Shown here: piece after piece, positions 51,201 to 64,000 of the stretch
Position numbering within the stretch: position 1 is the stretch's first letter
Layout of the letters: every line of letters begins with the position of its first letter
Assembly: GCF_024713945.1 (NCBI RefSeq)
Contig: NC_134680.1
Coordinates: forward strand, 6,879,501-6,943,500
Direction of reading: 5' to 3'
DNA from: Dermatophagoides farinae
Taxonomy: Eukaryota; Arthropoda; Arachnida; Sarcoptiformes; Pyroglyphidae
DNA length: 64,000 nt
Made by a program: the position numbers and the translations under genes
Notes under the pieces: model-generated
Seen by the model: the letters and a program-made list of their open reading frames with translations, nothing else
The model's database searches: none
What the model was told of the DNA's origin: nothing

Positions 51201-54200
51201 ATTTTTGCTCTTTTTTGGTTTTGGTGCATGTTATTTGGGTTGAATTATAATGATGGTGATGATTACGACTTTGGTTTGGTTTTGTGATGTTCGCATACGA
51301 AAATACTCACAAAAAACTGTCCCATTGTTTTTTCTTTTATGTTTGATCATTTAAAAACATTCAATGATTATCTCCTTCCTCTCTCTTTCACTCTATCTAT
51401 TGTATTTCCCACACACACACACACATACATAATTTTTGCTTGATTAGAGAAAGTTAAATGTTTATGCTTTGTTCATACGAAGTGGTAATTGTTTTTCTTT
51501 CTTTTGAATAAATAAATCAAACCAGAACCAAGCATTGAGCAGATGTGTTTATTGTAAAAGTGGACAGTATATTCTTACAATTGCAAATGTCAGCGACATT
51601 AATTCTTTATATATAATATATCCTTGATCATTATTTTAATGAATAATAATCAACGAAACGCTCTGCAAAATATATCTCTGTTGTTTCTTGCATCAATTAA
51701 ATCACGCGCGCACATTTATTCATTTTGATGATGATAAAATCTTTCATTGTTGTTTTTCCATATGAGTCATTCGATTTGTGATTGGGTTTTTTTTTGGACC
51801 CTTTCATTTTTGGGCCAAATCGAAATGAAAGTGGTCTTACTTGAGTGTCATTTTCGTTTCTTTTTTGCTAGATAATATTGAGATTGCATCATTCATTCAT
51901 TTATTCAGTATGATCGTGAATCGAATCTTTGATTTAAATGGAAAATTTATTATGATTAGGGTTATTATCTTTCTCTGTTGCCATTTCATCAAGATTCTCG
52001 TTTTCGAATGTTTAGAGTGTTTAAATGGCTGGAATAATTAAAACCAAAATGGTGGTGACAAACACACTCACTACATGAAAATAAAACAAAACAAAAAAAT
52101 CAAAGTTAATCGACACTCTCTTATAGAATTCAGAAGTAACTAGAGATGCAAAAAACGGCAATCAATAACCAATGATTGTATAATGACCATCATAATAGAT
52201 GATGACAACATCATTGAATTACATTAAAATGTATTGGAATGATATAAATCTTGAATATTTGAAAAGTATCGCTTCGTATGATGGTGCAAAAATTAAAAAA
52301 AAAATGATACAAACAACAACAACATCATCCTCGTTCAAACGTTTTGTTTGTTTAGAAAAAACACTGAAAAAATTTTCGAATAATGAAGAATTATCTGATT
52401 TTTATTTTTATTTTTTTGTGGCTTTTTTCCCTCTCTTTTTGTGATATATTTTGTCGCTATCAAAGTGTTTTGTGTGCAAGTTTCAAGTTGTTGTTGTTGT
52501 TGTTCCAAGCGAGAGAGAGAGGATTAAATTCTTCAGAATGGATAAAAAAAAGAAAGAAAGCAAGAACAAAAAAAGCAGCACTAAAACTAATGACTTGAAT
52601 CACCACCATTGAGGCAATCAAAGAATTTGAGACCAAAAATGACGACTACGACGACGAATGTGGTTCTGTGTGATATCTGATCCCGTTGTGCTATTCTATT
52701 GTTTTCTCTGTTTTTTTTTCTTTTCTAGTCGTTTATTGAATTGTGATTTTGTTTGGCACTTGGCCGATTTCTTTTCGTTGTTGTTGTTGATGTTGTAGTT
52801 GTGGTGGTAATACTTTTTGGTTTTTCGTTTGCTGTTGTTGTCCATTAATCTCTTTAGATTCTCTTGTTTCTTTCTATTTATAATTTCGATATCACCATTT
52901 TCACTTCTGCTAGATTCCGGTATCAAAACTGAACAAAACAGAAAAAACGAGATGACACAAATATCAATCAATTGTGTTATTGTTGTTGGTTGTGGACATT
53001 TGGTCCACAAGATCCGGGTTTTTTCTCTTTTTCTTTTTCTTTTTTGTTTGGTTCTCGAATCTTTTCATTGTTAAAATTGACAATTTTTTCTGTTTTGTTT
53101 TTGTTTAACAAAATTCCTGTTGTCTTGTTTGGATGATGATGATAATACAAATCATACATAGAATTTAATCTAATTTGATGATGGATTCAGAAAATGAATG
53201 ATTCTTTCATAGTGAGTACAGCTAGTTTACGATTTAAAAATTTGCATTCACAGTATGCACAAAGAAATGAATGAAATCGAGAAAACAAAATTAAATCATT
53301 TGCATCAATGCAGCAAACAAACAATTTGTGTGTGGCATTCACAAATTTCAATTCATGAATGAATTTTTTGACAGACAACACACAACAAATTATCCATGTG
53401 TTTGTTCGTGTGTGTGATCATCTTCATCACACTATATCTGTGGTTAGTTCACGTTTCGCTCTACTGATCAAGTTTGACCGTGCCGACCATTTTTGTTTGC
53501 AAAGCTTGCTCGACGTTTTTCTTTTTATTTTTTGCTTCATCAGTTAGCATGGGAAAAAAGTGAAATTTTGTATTTTTTTTTAATTCAATTTATTCCAAAA
53601 AATTGATTTCCGTGATTTTATCACCAGAAACAAAATTAGCATAACTAACATTGTGTCTGTTCTACCCGGTTGTTGAGAATGAAATTTTGTCTTTGTTTTT
53701 ATTGTTTACCTGAAATTTACATTTAAATTTTAAAAAAATTTTTGAAATTCAAATTGAAAACAATTTTGCAATCCTATTTTGAGAGGAATATTTTGTACAA
53801 AATTAAATTCAAAATACAATTCCTGTGCATTTGTAACCTTTGCATCATCATCATCATCATCGATGACCATGTAATGCTAACGATCATCATCAATTTGATC
53901 GTAGAAAAAAAAGAATGAAAATTCAATTTAAATTTTTTTCTTTCATCGATCCATTCAAGCATCAATTTCATTGGTTTTTCGATCATTATGACCCATGATT
54001 CGATCATTTTTTATGGAAAATTTTCATTTCATTTCACGCTCACTCACTGTCTTGGAATTTCAAATTATTGGCATAACGAACGAAAAAAAAAATGATGGAA
54101 TTATGTTTGGATGATGGAGAGAACATTTTCAATTGAATTTCATTTCACATTCTTCTGGTCATAATCTCTAATTCCGTTTTTGGTCTTTTCTGACCGGAAC

Positions 54201-55584
54201 TGTCTGTGTGTATCATGGAGTAATTTAATGATGATGATGATAATGGTCAATTGTTTTGAGCAGCAACAGGAAAATAATTTCGTTTCAAAAAATCATCACC
54301 ATCTGGTTTACTGTACTATGTTCAATTTGGCTTTTTTATGTGTGTACGATTATTGTGAAATGCAAGAAAATCTTAAATCAGATTATCAACTCTTCGTCAT
54401 CATTGTTTTTGACTTTGTGACCTGATGAAAAAAAAGAAAACAAAACAATTGAATCGACAAAAAGGGAAATGCTTCATTTTTTGCTTCGAAATGAACAAAC
54501 ACACCACCCTCATATATTGATCATCTGTACAGCCAAACTAACGAAATCCGATCTGTCTACAATTCTCAGTTCCATTAAAAAGACGATCCATTCGATTTTG
54601 GAGCGACGCTGTCGCTGGTCCAATGCTTGAAATGGAAATCTTTTTTTTTGTTTGAGTGATTTTTTTTTGTTTCATTTCTTTTCTCTTTATTAACGAAGGT
54701 TCTGAAGAAAAATCGATGAGGAATTTAGGATGAATTTTTTTCGTCTCCCTCCCCGTTGTTGCCCAATTTATTACTTCCGATTTGAGTTGAATAATACACA
54801 CACAAACTGACTGACTGAATTCATTGAATGACATAATTATCATTCGATTGGTGAATGAATTTTTTGCTGTTGTTGCCCATTTTCATCCCTTATTGTTTGG
54901 TTGAATGAATTTGTTTCTTTTCCTTTCTTCAGTATAGCTTCTACGGCAGTAGTGAAACACATAGTTTTCGAATCTATGTGACCTCAGGATTATTATGGAA
55001 TTATTATGATTGGAAAAAGAATTTCTCTTTTCTGATTTTCGAATTCAGTCAGAACATTAGAGCATTTATTGATTGATGAAGATGACGATGAATAAAACGA
55101 AAATGTGTAAACAATCTATTCTTGATCAGTTTGTTTTTTATTCTGATTTTCGAAAATTGTAACGACACTGGGACATGATATTTGTTTGTTGGCCATTCTG
55201 CTTTTGAATCTAATATTCCAATATATTTCGTTTATTATTGAAAATGATGATGAACAAAAAGAAATCAAGAAAAAAAGAATGATGAAATAAACAACAAACA
55301 TACAAAAAAAGATACGATAATCTTCTTTTTTTTGCAATTCTATCGTTTCATCGTCGTTTTTGTTTGTTGTCATTCTGTAGATTCGTATGTTTTTTATCCT
55401 GAAAATTGATCTGCAAGTGAAATCTTTTTCTTTTTTATGTCTCTTAATCAATCCGATGGATTGAATATCGAGATACAATAACGAGCTTAGCTTATTCTCA
55501 TTGTTGTATTCACATTGATAGATTACACATATTCCTGGGAATTTTTCTATATTCCAGAAAATTGATTTTTTTCATTTTGAGATT

Positions 55585-55688
<104 letters not shown>

Positions 55689-58474
55689 TTCGATCAATGT
55701 TCAAAAATATTTTCTCTTTTTATTCATTTTTTTATTTAATTAATTTAAACGATTTGTTTATCGATAATGATGATGGTGCTGTGATACATACATGTACAGC
55801 GATTAATTTGAATTTGTCTCCTTTGAATCCGCTTGCAAATTGACTCAGAACACACACGACAACAACATTTAAATTTTGTAATGTGGAATTTTTTTTTTCG
55901 CAAAACTGATGAATCCTGCATGATCCGGAAACTTTTTTTTTGCACATTGCATCCTAAACGGTGTGAGCAAAAAAGTTTTTTTTGCCTGTGCATTTACTAT
56001 TGAATTGAATGGTTGAATGAATCTTTCATTGTCGTTGTGTGTGTGTGTGTGTCTCTTTGATTTGAATATCAAAGCTCGGCAAAATAACGGGATTCCAGGA
56101 ACAAACACACACACGCACACATCGAGTAAGAGAAGAAAAGAAAACATTGATAATCGATTTTCAACACTCAATTCACGTCGATGACGAAACGTTTAGCAAA
56201 CACATTGGCGCAGTGAACAAATTTTTCATTGATAGTTTTTTCCAACGATTTACAAACGATTATTTTTTTTTCTTCTAACCATTCCATCACGGTGCATCAT
56301 CGTCATCATCATCAGAATTCAATTAATTTTTTTTTTCGTTCTCTGATTATTTGTCATCATGATGATGATCATGATTTGATCAGTTCATCATCATTGTTAG
56401 TTCTCTAATCAAATTTGACCATCAACAACATTTTGACATTTATATGACCTTGTGTAGTAGTGCACAGAGCGCCGATGACGGATTAGATGCGGCTTCAAAT
56501 TTCATTCATTTTTTTTTCATTTTCAATTGTTTCGCTTGGCCAATCACCATTATTGTTTGATGTTGTGATTACAGTGTTTTTGTTTCTGTTGTTCGTTGAC
56601 AATAATGACATTATTCCATCATTTCATCATCATCATCATAATCATAATCATGATTGAAAATCTTATCATCAGCCAAATCTTTTATCTAGATAAAATTTTA
56701 TACTTTTAATTCTTAAAAAATTTATATTTTTTATTCATCAAATTTCACCATTTCATCTCAAATTTTCTCATTTTTTCTAGATAATGATGAGACTCGATAA
56801 TCTAGGTTTTTCCATCACATTCATATTTTTGAACCAGAAATTTTTTTTCTTGGATCTTCGTTGATAGTTTTTGATCGATGATGTGTTTGATGAGGTTTCA
56901 AGAAACCTTTTTTTTCATCTTTGCATATAAGAATTATTATTATAATTTGTTAAAGAATTTCCATCACCATCGTATCGTTTCGTTTCGTGATGGTTTCGGG
57001 TTTTTTTTTCATTTTCGTTCAAGTAAATTGGCCCAGTTTACTCTCTCTCTTCACATCATCTTGGATCATCGATAGACAACTCGAAAGTTGTTTGTTTCTT
57101 TTTCTTCTTAAAAAATCTTTGAAAAAAAACTTTTTTCACCGTTTATATAATGCAATAATCATCTAGTTAATGATAATCCTCTTTGGATGAGGTTTTTTTC
57201 TTTGGTCGTAAAACGCCCATGATAATGTTGTTGTTGTTGTTGTTTTTTTTTCATTGATTTATGTGTATTGACGTTGCTGCTGCTGCTGTAAACAAGTTGA
57301 TTATCATTGTTTTCGTTCTGTTTGTTTTTGGATCAATGTTCCATGTGTGAGAATTTTTTATCGATTTTTTTCGCTTATTTGAATTGTTAGTTATAGCATT
57401 GAGAATGGGATTTATAATGCCAAGAAAAATACACAGACAGACAACGAGTAATGATCATAGTGAATAGCCACTGTCCACATGTGCGTTGATTGCACAACAC
57501 ATGATCATTTTGGGTGAAATACACGTTGGACTATCATTATGATGATAATGATATACCTGACATTGATTCGTCGTCATCATCATTGTGGTCAGCATTATTG
57601 CCATTATTCAGCACACAATGTGTTGATGCTTAACATGAATTTTTTAATTTTTTTTTCTGTCAGTGATTGCAATTTTAAATCATAATTCATATGTTCGTGT
57701 GTTTAATATGATGATGTTAATTGTCCAATAATTTCCTTGGTGAAGGCAACATATATTCAACCAGGAATTTTATCACCACAATCCACTGTTGTCGTTGTTG
57801 TCCATTTTTTCTTTTTGAGAATTAGTCATCGATTCTTTCGCTAAAATTAACGAATAAAACATGACACTAGGTTTGGAATTCTAAAAATCAATTCACAAAT
57901 GCTGTTTGAGGTTCCTTATCTTTCGTTGCCGGTCGATGATGGATGCAGCTTCAACAGACAGTAAACACATAGGTTTTCATTTTTTTTTTTTTTTTTTTGG
58001 TCATATTTTATCCCTTTACTCGTTTTGTTGTTTTCTGGTCTAGTTCTTTCAATCAAAAAAAAACTTTCGCACCCACATTATCATCATCATACACATTGTT
58101 TTCTGCAAACAAAATTTTCGTTTTGTGTTTTTCATATCATTAACAACGGTCAGTCAACTTTTTTTCGTTGTTTGCAATGAATTATTGAATTTTCACTTTG
58201 TGCTGTTGTGATGTTTGTGATGATTTTCTTTCATCATCATTATCGATTTACAACTGGTTCAATGTTTACCAACGAATATTTCTGTATGTTGTGATGACGA
58301 ACAATTCAACAAACTTGTTGTTCACACAATTCTGAGTTGATATCAGGTTTTTTTATAATCGTAAATTGGTTTCGAATTAGTCTGTCGGTCGCCAAAAAAA
58401 ACCATTCAATAAATGAATCCCAAGAAAAAAGTGAAGGCTAAATTGTCATCTCATTATAATTTTGGCTCAAAAGT

Positions 58475-58496
58475 TGTGTGTGTGTGTGTGTGTGTG
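58475..58496 (+). repeat. (TG)11 microsatellite
   Basis: Eleven perfect TG units within intron 1. Confidence 0.96.
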
Positions 58497-60905
58497 ATTC
58501 AGTTAATCAACGAGACTTGCTGAATCTTTCATTGCACCATATGATGATTTGTTTGTGTGTGTCCAAACTTTTTTTGTTTGTTTTTTTTTCTGAAAAGCAT
58601 AAAAAACCGGCATGACACGTATCTTGAAATCTGTAGAATTCAGTTTTTCCCATCACCATTATCACAGAATTTCAGACTGACTGAAATTCAATATGGATCT
58701 TTAGAAAAACTTTTAGTCATTTTTTTCATCGTACGAATGTTCCGATTTCATGATCCAATCATATGTATGTGTGAGGTGTGTGTGTGTGTATGTGTGTTTT
58801 TGATTTAATTTCATTTTAATAGCTCTTTGCTTTGCTGCTCTATCGATTATTATCAATGGCCATTTGATTCGTTGGGATTCTTTTTCTTTGAATTTCTTTG
58901 CTTTTTCTCTCTTCTTTTCTCAGTTCTTTGGATCAATTTCAGTTTCTTTTTTTGTTCGTTGTTTTGTAAGGTCCAATTTTCTTCTTTTTTTCTCTATCAA
59001 AACTAAAATTGAGATGCTATTGGCTGCCAATTATTGCCCACTTAATGTCGTTTTTTGACTTGGACTTGGTTTTTTCTTTTCTTCATTTGTTGTTATATTG
59101 TCTGCTATTCACTATTTTTTTCTGTTGATTTGTGCAGTTTTCTTTGGATTTTTTCTCTTTCTCTGATTCTTTGAACAACGGCAGGAAGCAAAAGTTGTTA
59201 GTGATAATGGTGAGCTCCTTTATTTGTTGTCGAACCGAATACCGTTTCGCATTATCGATTCGATTTACAGATGATTGAATGAATCGTAGTTGAAAAGCAA
59301 AAAAGATTTCGTTTTTTCTTTTTACAAAAGCTTTTCAAATTCAGGTTTTCAGAATTCAATGATTTCAATCACCCATGCACACGCACAAAATGATCGAATC
59401 ACCATCATCATTCCTGAATTCCTTAAACAAAAAAAAAACTCTGATCCTCGGGTATTTCATGGCCGCACGTGTCTTTCGGTCCCAAATCGTTACACTTGCA
59501 CACACACACACACACACTCAATGAAAAATTGAGTTTCTTTTGTTTTTTTGTTTCCATTGAAATGAATGAATGATTTCGGCTAGCATATGATGATGATGAT
59601 GGGCAGACAGATTGCTCACTTTCACACACAGAAACAGAAACACTGACTACTGTTTTTCCACCATTCAAACGGATTCCAAACAAAAAAAAAATCTTTTCGA
59701 TTTCATCAGAATAACTTGTGTGTGTGTAATGTTATTATTTTCGTTTAGTTGGTTAAATGAGTGCGTGAATGTGATTTTGATGTTCACGAACATTGAATGT
59801 GAATGATGATGATGCTTCTGCTGCTGAAAATGATTGCCCAATTCATTCTGTTTGGCCCAGTCTTATTATTATTACAATGTGATCCTGTAAAAAAGGATAC
59901 AAACGTGTGTGTGAAATGAGATGCTCTGTTGCTGCTGATTTTTTTCAATGGTTGCTTGAATGTTAATGTTGCTTGATTCCATTAATTAACGTTGTTTCGG
60001 AAAAAAAACTCTGAATCAAATTAGCTGTTTGGTATTTTCTTCTACAACGTACACTATTTGTTGTTATTGTAAATGAGTTATTTTCTCGATGATTTCGTGC
60101 ATTGCATGAATTTTCCTCTTTGGAAAAGAAAAACCAGAATTCTTTTGGTCTATTTATCATCTGTTTAGTTCCTGCTTCTTTGGCTGTATCAGCTAAATGT
60201 CTGTGTGTTGGTTGGTTAAAAGCATCCACCATCTATATCTCAGACTCAAACTTGATTCAGGTCTTTGATCTTTCTTTTACTTTTAATTTTTCGTACAGTC
60301 AATGATATCATCATCTTAGCAGCAGCAGAAAAAAGTTCTTTTGGATAATCAAATTAAAAGAATCTTTGAGCTCGCTAAACTGACACATTTTTTGTTTTCG
60401 CGAAAAAATTTTGTCCCATTTTCATACCAGCAAAAAAAAAAGAAAAAAAATGAAAACCACCCCCAAATTGACAAAACTTTTTTTTCCTGGTTTTTTCTTT
60501 TGTTCTCATCACGTATAACTCTAATGGGCGGTTGTGTATGTGTATGCTTATGTCATGATATCTGACACGATAAGATGATTTTTCAAATGTTTAGATTCTA
60601 TGGAATTTCTACATTTTTTTTCTTTACATTTCTAAAATCACTGCAATGAATATTGGAGACAGATCGACCAAATGAAAAAATGAAAGAATCACACAACCAT
60701 CCTCAGTGATCATTGGAAAGCCATAATTAAATTTCATAACAATCATACGTCATATTTCTTCTTCTTTTTTTGAAATCCGATTAAAGCGAACGACCAAAAT
60801 CATCACAAATTCATTTATAATGTTTTCCCTTTCAATTTGACTTTGAAAAAGTATACAATTTTGAAGATTGAATTTCATTCATTCATTTGTATGGAGAGAA
60901 ATTAA

Positions 60906-60926
60906 ATGATGATGATGATGATGATG
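60906..60926 (+). repeat. (ATG)7 microsatellite
   Basis: Seven perfect ATG units within intron 1. Confidence 0.95.
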
Positions 60927-61766
60927 GAAACATCACTTGTGATGTAATAATTTCTTGCTTGATGATGAAAATGATAATGCTTTCGCGTTTTGGATCGATT
61001 CATTTTTCGGGACGATGATGAATATGGTGTGGTATGAATCCTTTTTTGCTCTGCATCATTGCTGCCACCCTTATCATCATTAGTTTCATTCTGGTCCTGG
61101 AATGATGATGATGAAAAACAGACGGAATTTTTGATTTTTATTTTTTTTCATGATGATGCACGTGCCACGTTCATATTGTTCACCAGAATGATTACGCAAT
61201 ACATACACACATCAATAAATCACATTTTGCTAATGATGAGGTTTTTGGCTTTTTCGAATATTTCAATCCTTTCGCACTACCATCATGTTGGATACTGGGA
61301 TTTTTGCAATGATTTACGACTCGATTCATGAATTTGCTATCCATGTGAAATATCCATTTTTATTGCAAATATGGATGAACAGAATCGGAAAACGACAACG
61401 ACGGCGACGACGATGATGATGAAGAAATGAAAAAGAAATTTGCATTCAAATTGAGTTTCAACACATGGATTCACCGCAACAACAACAACACTGATGATAG
61501 AATAGAACGTTTTATTTCTGAATGAATGCATGTGAAATAAAAAACGACGAATTATGATTCGTTTCGATTTATCGAATGGATGGATTTATTTATGAAATTT
61601 TCGGAATCACAATCAACAAAAGACGAAAGAATAGGAAATAGCCTGTGTGTGTGCGTGTATGATTATTTGGACAAATAAATTTTGTCTTTCGTCGATTGTT
61701 CCAAAGAAATGTTTATTTATTCGCTTTGAATTTTTTATTTGAAGATTTTTATTATCATATATTCAA

Positions 61767-61787
61767 AGAGAGAGAGAGAGAGAGAGA
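61767..61787 (+). repeat. (AG)10 microsatellite
   Basis: About ten AG units within intron 1, opposite in strand sense to the large (CT)n tract at 55.6 kb. Confidence 0.95.
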
Positions 61788-62510
61788 AAGGCTGATTTGT
61801 GATTCATTTTGTCACGGCTATGTGGTTTTTTATTTTTCGATTTGAATTCTTATTGTTCAATTTCTTAGAGCAAATGACTTTACTTGTGTGCATGTCGTCA
61901 TGAATTTTTTTTGGCCTCTGGCTTTTACATACAAATTACATCCTGTTCTCTCTCTTACTCTCGACGATGAAATGAATCTCATCATCCAGTTTTTTTCCTC
62001 AAATGTCAATTTTATTATCCGATTCTAATCACATTGCAAATTTTTTTTGTCAAATTCTAATTTTCGTTACAAAAAAAGATCTAATTTATTAAATTTACAA
62101 ATTCTGCAATCTATTGACTTGTATTTGATGCAAGAAATTCTACTGTTATTTTCAGAAATTCCATCGAATAGATGGATAGATGGATTGGTGGTGGATTGCT
62201 ATAATAAATAGCAAAATACACTGGTTCGCAAATATGGCCAATAAAGCTTCAATGTCGTTTATTATTATTGATGCATTGCTTTTGCCTGTTTGCCTGTCTG
62301 GCTGTATCGAGTATAACGAATCCATTGTATTTTCTGAAATCATTTTTACGGCCAAATAGCATCATTGCGTGAGTTTTTTCTACCACCACCACCACCCCGA
62401 AAAAAAACACATCAACAACCAAGATGATGATGATGGAAAGAAAAAAGTTTTTTCTTCTTTCCATCGTTCACACGCCAGAATAATAAAGACATTCTATAGT
62501 TCTATGCAAT

Positions 62511-62531
62511 GATGATGATGATGATGATGAT
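62511..62531 (+). repeat. (GAT)7 microsatellite
   Basis: Seven perfect GAT units near the 3' end of intron 1. Confidence 0.95.
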
Positions 62532-63588
62532 TATGACTGAATAACTGAACTGAATGATTGACCTAGTAAACGTTAAATGAAAATGGAAAGTAAAGTCAGA
62601 AAAAATGGGTAAATGGCTTTGTTGTTGTTGCAAAGAAAATAATTTGCTTATTGTCGTCCATAACCATTTGCTTTTGATGTGTTTTTCTATTCTGGAATTA
62701 GGTTTTTTCGTTTTTGTACAACATTGTTTTTTTTACCATTGATTTGGATCAATCTGCCCTGCATGTGAACGAAAACTTTTTTATAGTACGATTAATGTGT
62801 ATGTGACTATGTAACTGTCATTCTATCCGTAGAGGTCAAATGTGGTTAATGGACCACCATCATTATTTGACCACAACAATAATCAATGATAATATGCAGA
62901 TCATCACAGAAGAAAAATGAAAAAAAACAATTTCCTTAAAAGTAAATGTGATCATTTACATCTCTTTATCTCATTATCATTTCTCACCATCAATATTATT
63001 ATTTGGCGGATGTACCGAAAAGCTATCGGTTATTGTCTGTGATAATTAAACAAGTAAATCCCAAAGAAGATGTTGCCATCAATCCGGTGGAAAATATTTT
63101 ATTGAAATATCCGAAAACAACCGAAAATAAATGGTCATACATTTGTATTAGTTGGTGAAACTTTTAATCTCATCTTTTTTTTTGGTTTCGTTTTGTTTTG
63201 TTTCGCCCATTTGAAGAAATTCTCGCCTAAAACAATAATGATGATGATGATGATATGGCAATCAATTTTCGTTTTTTGTTTTTTTTTTGTTGTAGTTTTT
63301 ATTGTTATTGTCTATTGTCGAATATTTATTGTCGATTTATCGATTTATATCGGGATGTGTCATCACCATTATCGTTTACACTTTCTTTTTGTTGTTGTTG
63401 TTGTGGCTAGTGATGATGATGATGATGATGTTGCTTTTGTTTTATAAAACGACAAACAATTTGATTGTTTGTTCCGGGTTTGTCTTTTTTTTTATTTACG
63501 GGTTGTTTTTGGTTCATTTTTTCGCAAAACATTTTCCCATTCTTATGATTGATTTGTTTATTTTCATTTTTTTTTCTCTTATTTATAG

Positions 63589-63857
63589 TCGAAGCCCAAA
63601 TTACTCATCATCAATATTTTAAAATAACACCACAAACCGAAGTAAATGTGATTGAAGGTAGTACAGTGGTACTACAATGTGTTGTTGGCAATCAACGTGG
63701 TCCAGTGCAATGGGCCAAAGATGGTTTCGTTCTGGGTTATGATCGTAATATACCAGGTTTTCCACGTTATTCAATGGTTGGTGATGCTAGCCTTGGTATA
63801 CATAATTTACGTATCATGGATGCACGTAATGAAGATAATGGTGAATTTCAATGTCAG
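63589..63857 (+). CDS. Coding exon 2: most of Ig domain 1, nephrin/SNS-Hibris-type receptor
   Basis: This exon follows a T-rich acceptor (ATAG at 63585-63588) and ends at CAG|GTAAGT. It completes a Val codon and then encodes 89 residues. Numbered from the first ATG of exon 1, the Ig hallmarks are Cys167 in the B strand, Trp178 in VQWAKDG, and Cys225 in the D-x-G-x-F-x-C signature. Between them lies the segment GFVLGYDRNIPGFPRYSMVG (183-201 region), typical of the first Ig domain of nephrin/Sticks-and-stones/Hibris. Those are transmembrane adhesion receptors that pair with Kirre/Roughest-type partners in myoblast fusion and in nephrocyte or podocyte slit diaphragms. Compared with Kirre/Roughest, the 'GF.LG' and 'PGFPRYS' pattern favours the nephrin side, but this is from memory, without a search. 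Codon use is visibly more ordered than in the surrounding DNA. The upstream in-frame Met codons at 63549 and nearby lie in the intron tail and are not the start. Confidence 0.88.
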
Positions 63858-63915
63858 GTAAGTGTCGCTAAAAACAGCGAAAAATTGAATCATCTTATCC
63901 AATTTTTTTCCGCAG
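63858..63915 (+). other. Intron 2 (58 bp, phase 0)
   Basis: A short intron with GTAAGT at its 5' end and a T-rich CCGCAG at its 3' end. It splits the Ig domain one codon after its second Cys. Reading through it would add unrelated residues and lead to a stop, whereas removing it restores the G-strand of the Ig fold. Its length contrasts sharply with the 38-kb intron 1. Confidence 0.88.
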
Positions 63916-63976
63916 GTTGGTCCAGGCGGCAAAAACTATGCTCCAATACGAGCTACCTCAAAAGTTACCGTACTAA
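63916..63976 (+). CDS. Coding exon 3: C-terminal strand of Ig domain 1 (gene continues past the window)
   Basis: Twenty codons plus one base, from acceptor CCGCAG to donor CTAA|GTGAGT. It encodes VGPGGKNYAPIRATSKVTVL, the G-strand of the first Ig domain; the 'cysteine-Q-V-G-P' junction and the T-V-L end are usual for this family. The exon ends in phase 1, as intron 1 does, so exons 2 and 3 together form a symmetric phase 1-1 Ig module. The remaining Ig domains, fibronectin type III domain, transmembrane segment and cytoplasmic tail expected for a nephrin-type receptor must lie beyond base 64,000. The product is therefore only an N-terminal fragment here. Confidence 0.85.
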
Positions 63977-64000
63977 GTGAGTATATATAGTCCACATATT

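Noticed and set aside
63302-63588. Open frames running into exon 2 from 63302 and from the ATG at 63549, giving the Ig domain a leader
   Set aside because: They are made of T-run-derived Phe/Leu/Ile residues and lie in the polypyrimidine tail of intron 1. A clean acceptor at 63588 with matching phase explains exon 2 better.

Overview
This is an AT-rich eukaryotic genomic window, almost entirely non-coding. It is dense in T- and A-runs, (CA/TG)n, (CAT/ATG)n and (CAA/TTG)n simple repeats. The only gene I can support is on the + strand. It encodes an immunoglobulin-superfamily cell-surface protein whose first Ig domain most resembles the nephrin / Sticks-and-stones / Hibris group, with the Kirre/Roughest/Kirrel group as the alternative. 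GT-AG introns (one only 58 bp), pervasive CAT/ATG repeats and this gene family suggest an arthropod. An astigmatan mite would fit the repeat style, but that is an impression rather than proof.

Layout: bases 1-24,795 hold no gene I can prove. A few compact, coding-like patches near 4.1, 5.3, 11.6 and 14.4 kb could be terminal or internal exons of unrecognised genes. A perfect GTAAGT donor at 15,496 could end a non-coding first exon. Coding exon 1 (24,803-25,211) carries a low-complexity Asp/His/Asn-rich N-terminus followed by a signal-peptide-like hydrophobic stretch, and it stops in phase 1. The next compatible acceptor with recognisable coding sequence after it is at 63,588, so intron 1 is inferred to be 38,377 bp. 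Exons 2 (63,589-63,857) and 3 (63,916-63,976) encode the first Ig domain, and the gene runs off the right edge.

The most interesting signal is inside the giant intron. At 41,387|41,388 and 48,258|48,259 a strong polypyrimidine-AG acceptor is fused directly to a donor (AG|GTAAGT and AG|GTATGT). This is the zero-length-exon architecture of recursive splicing known from long Drosophila introns. The two sites would cut the intron into steps of about 16.2, 6.9 and 15.3 kb. The same intron holds a near-perfect 81-nt hairpin (36,934-37,014), a 99-bp uninterrupted (CT)n tract, and an antisense coding-like ORF with a poly(A)-signal arrangement (47,656-48,045) that may be a nested gene.

No tRNA, rRNA, CRISPR array, transposase or reverse-transcriptase coding sequence, or viral sequence was recognised. 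Splice junctions, the family assignment and all candidate exons are predictions from reading the sequence. Transcript data would settle them.
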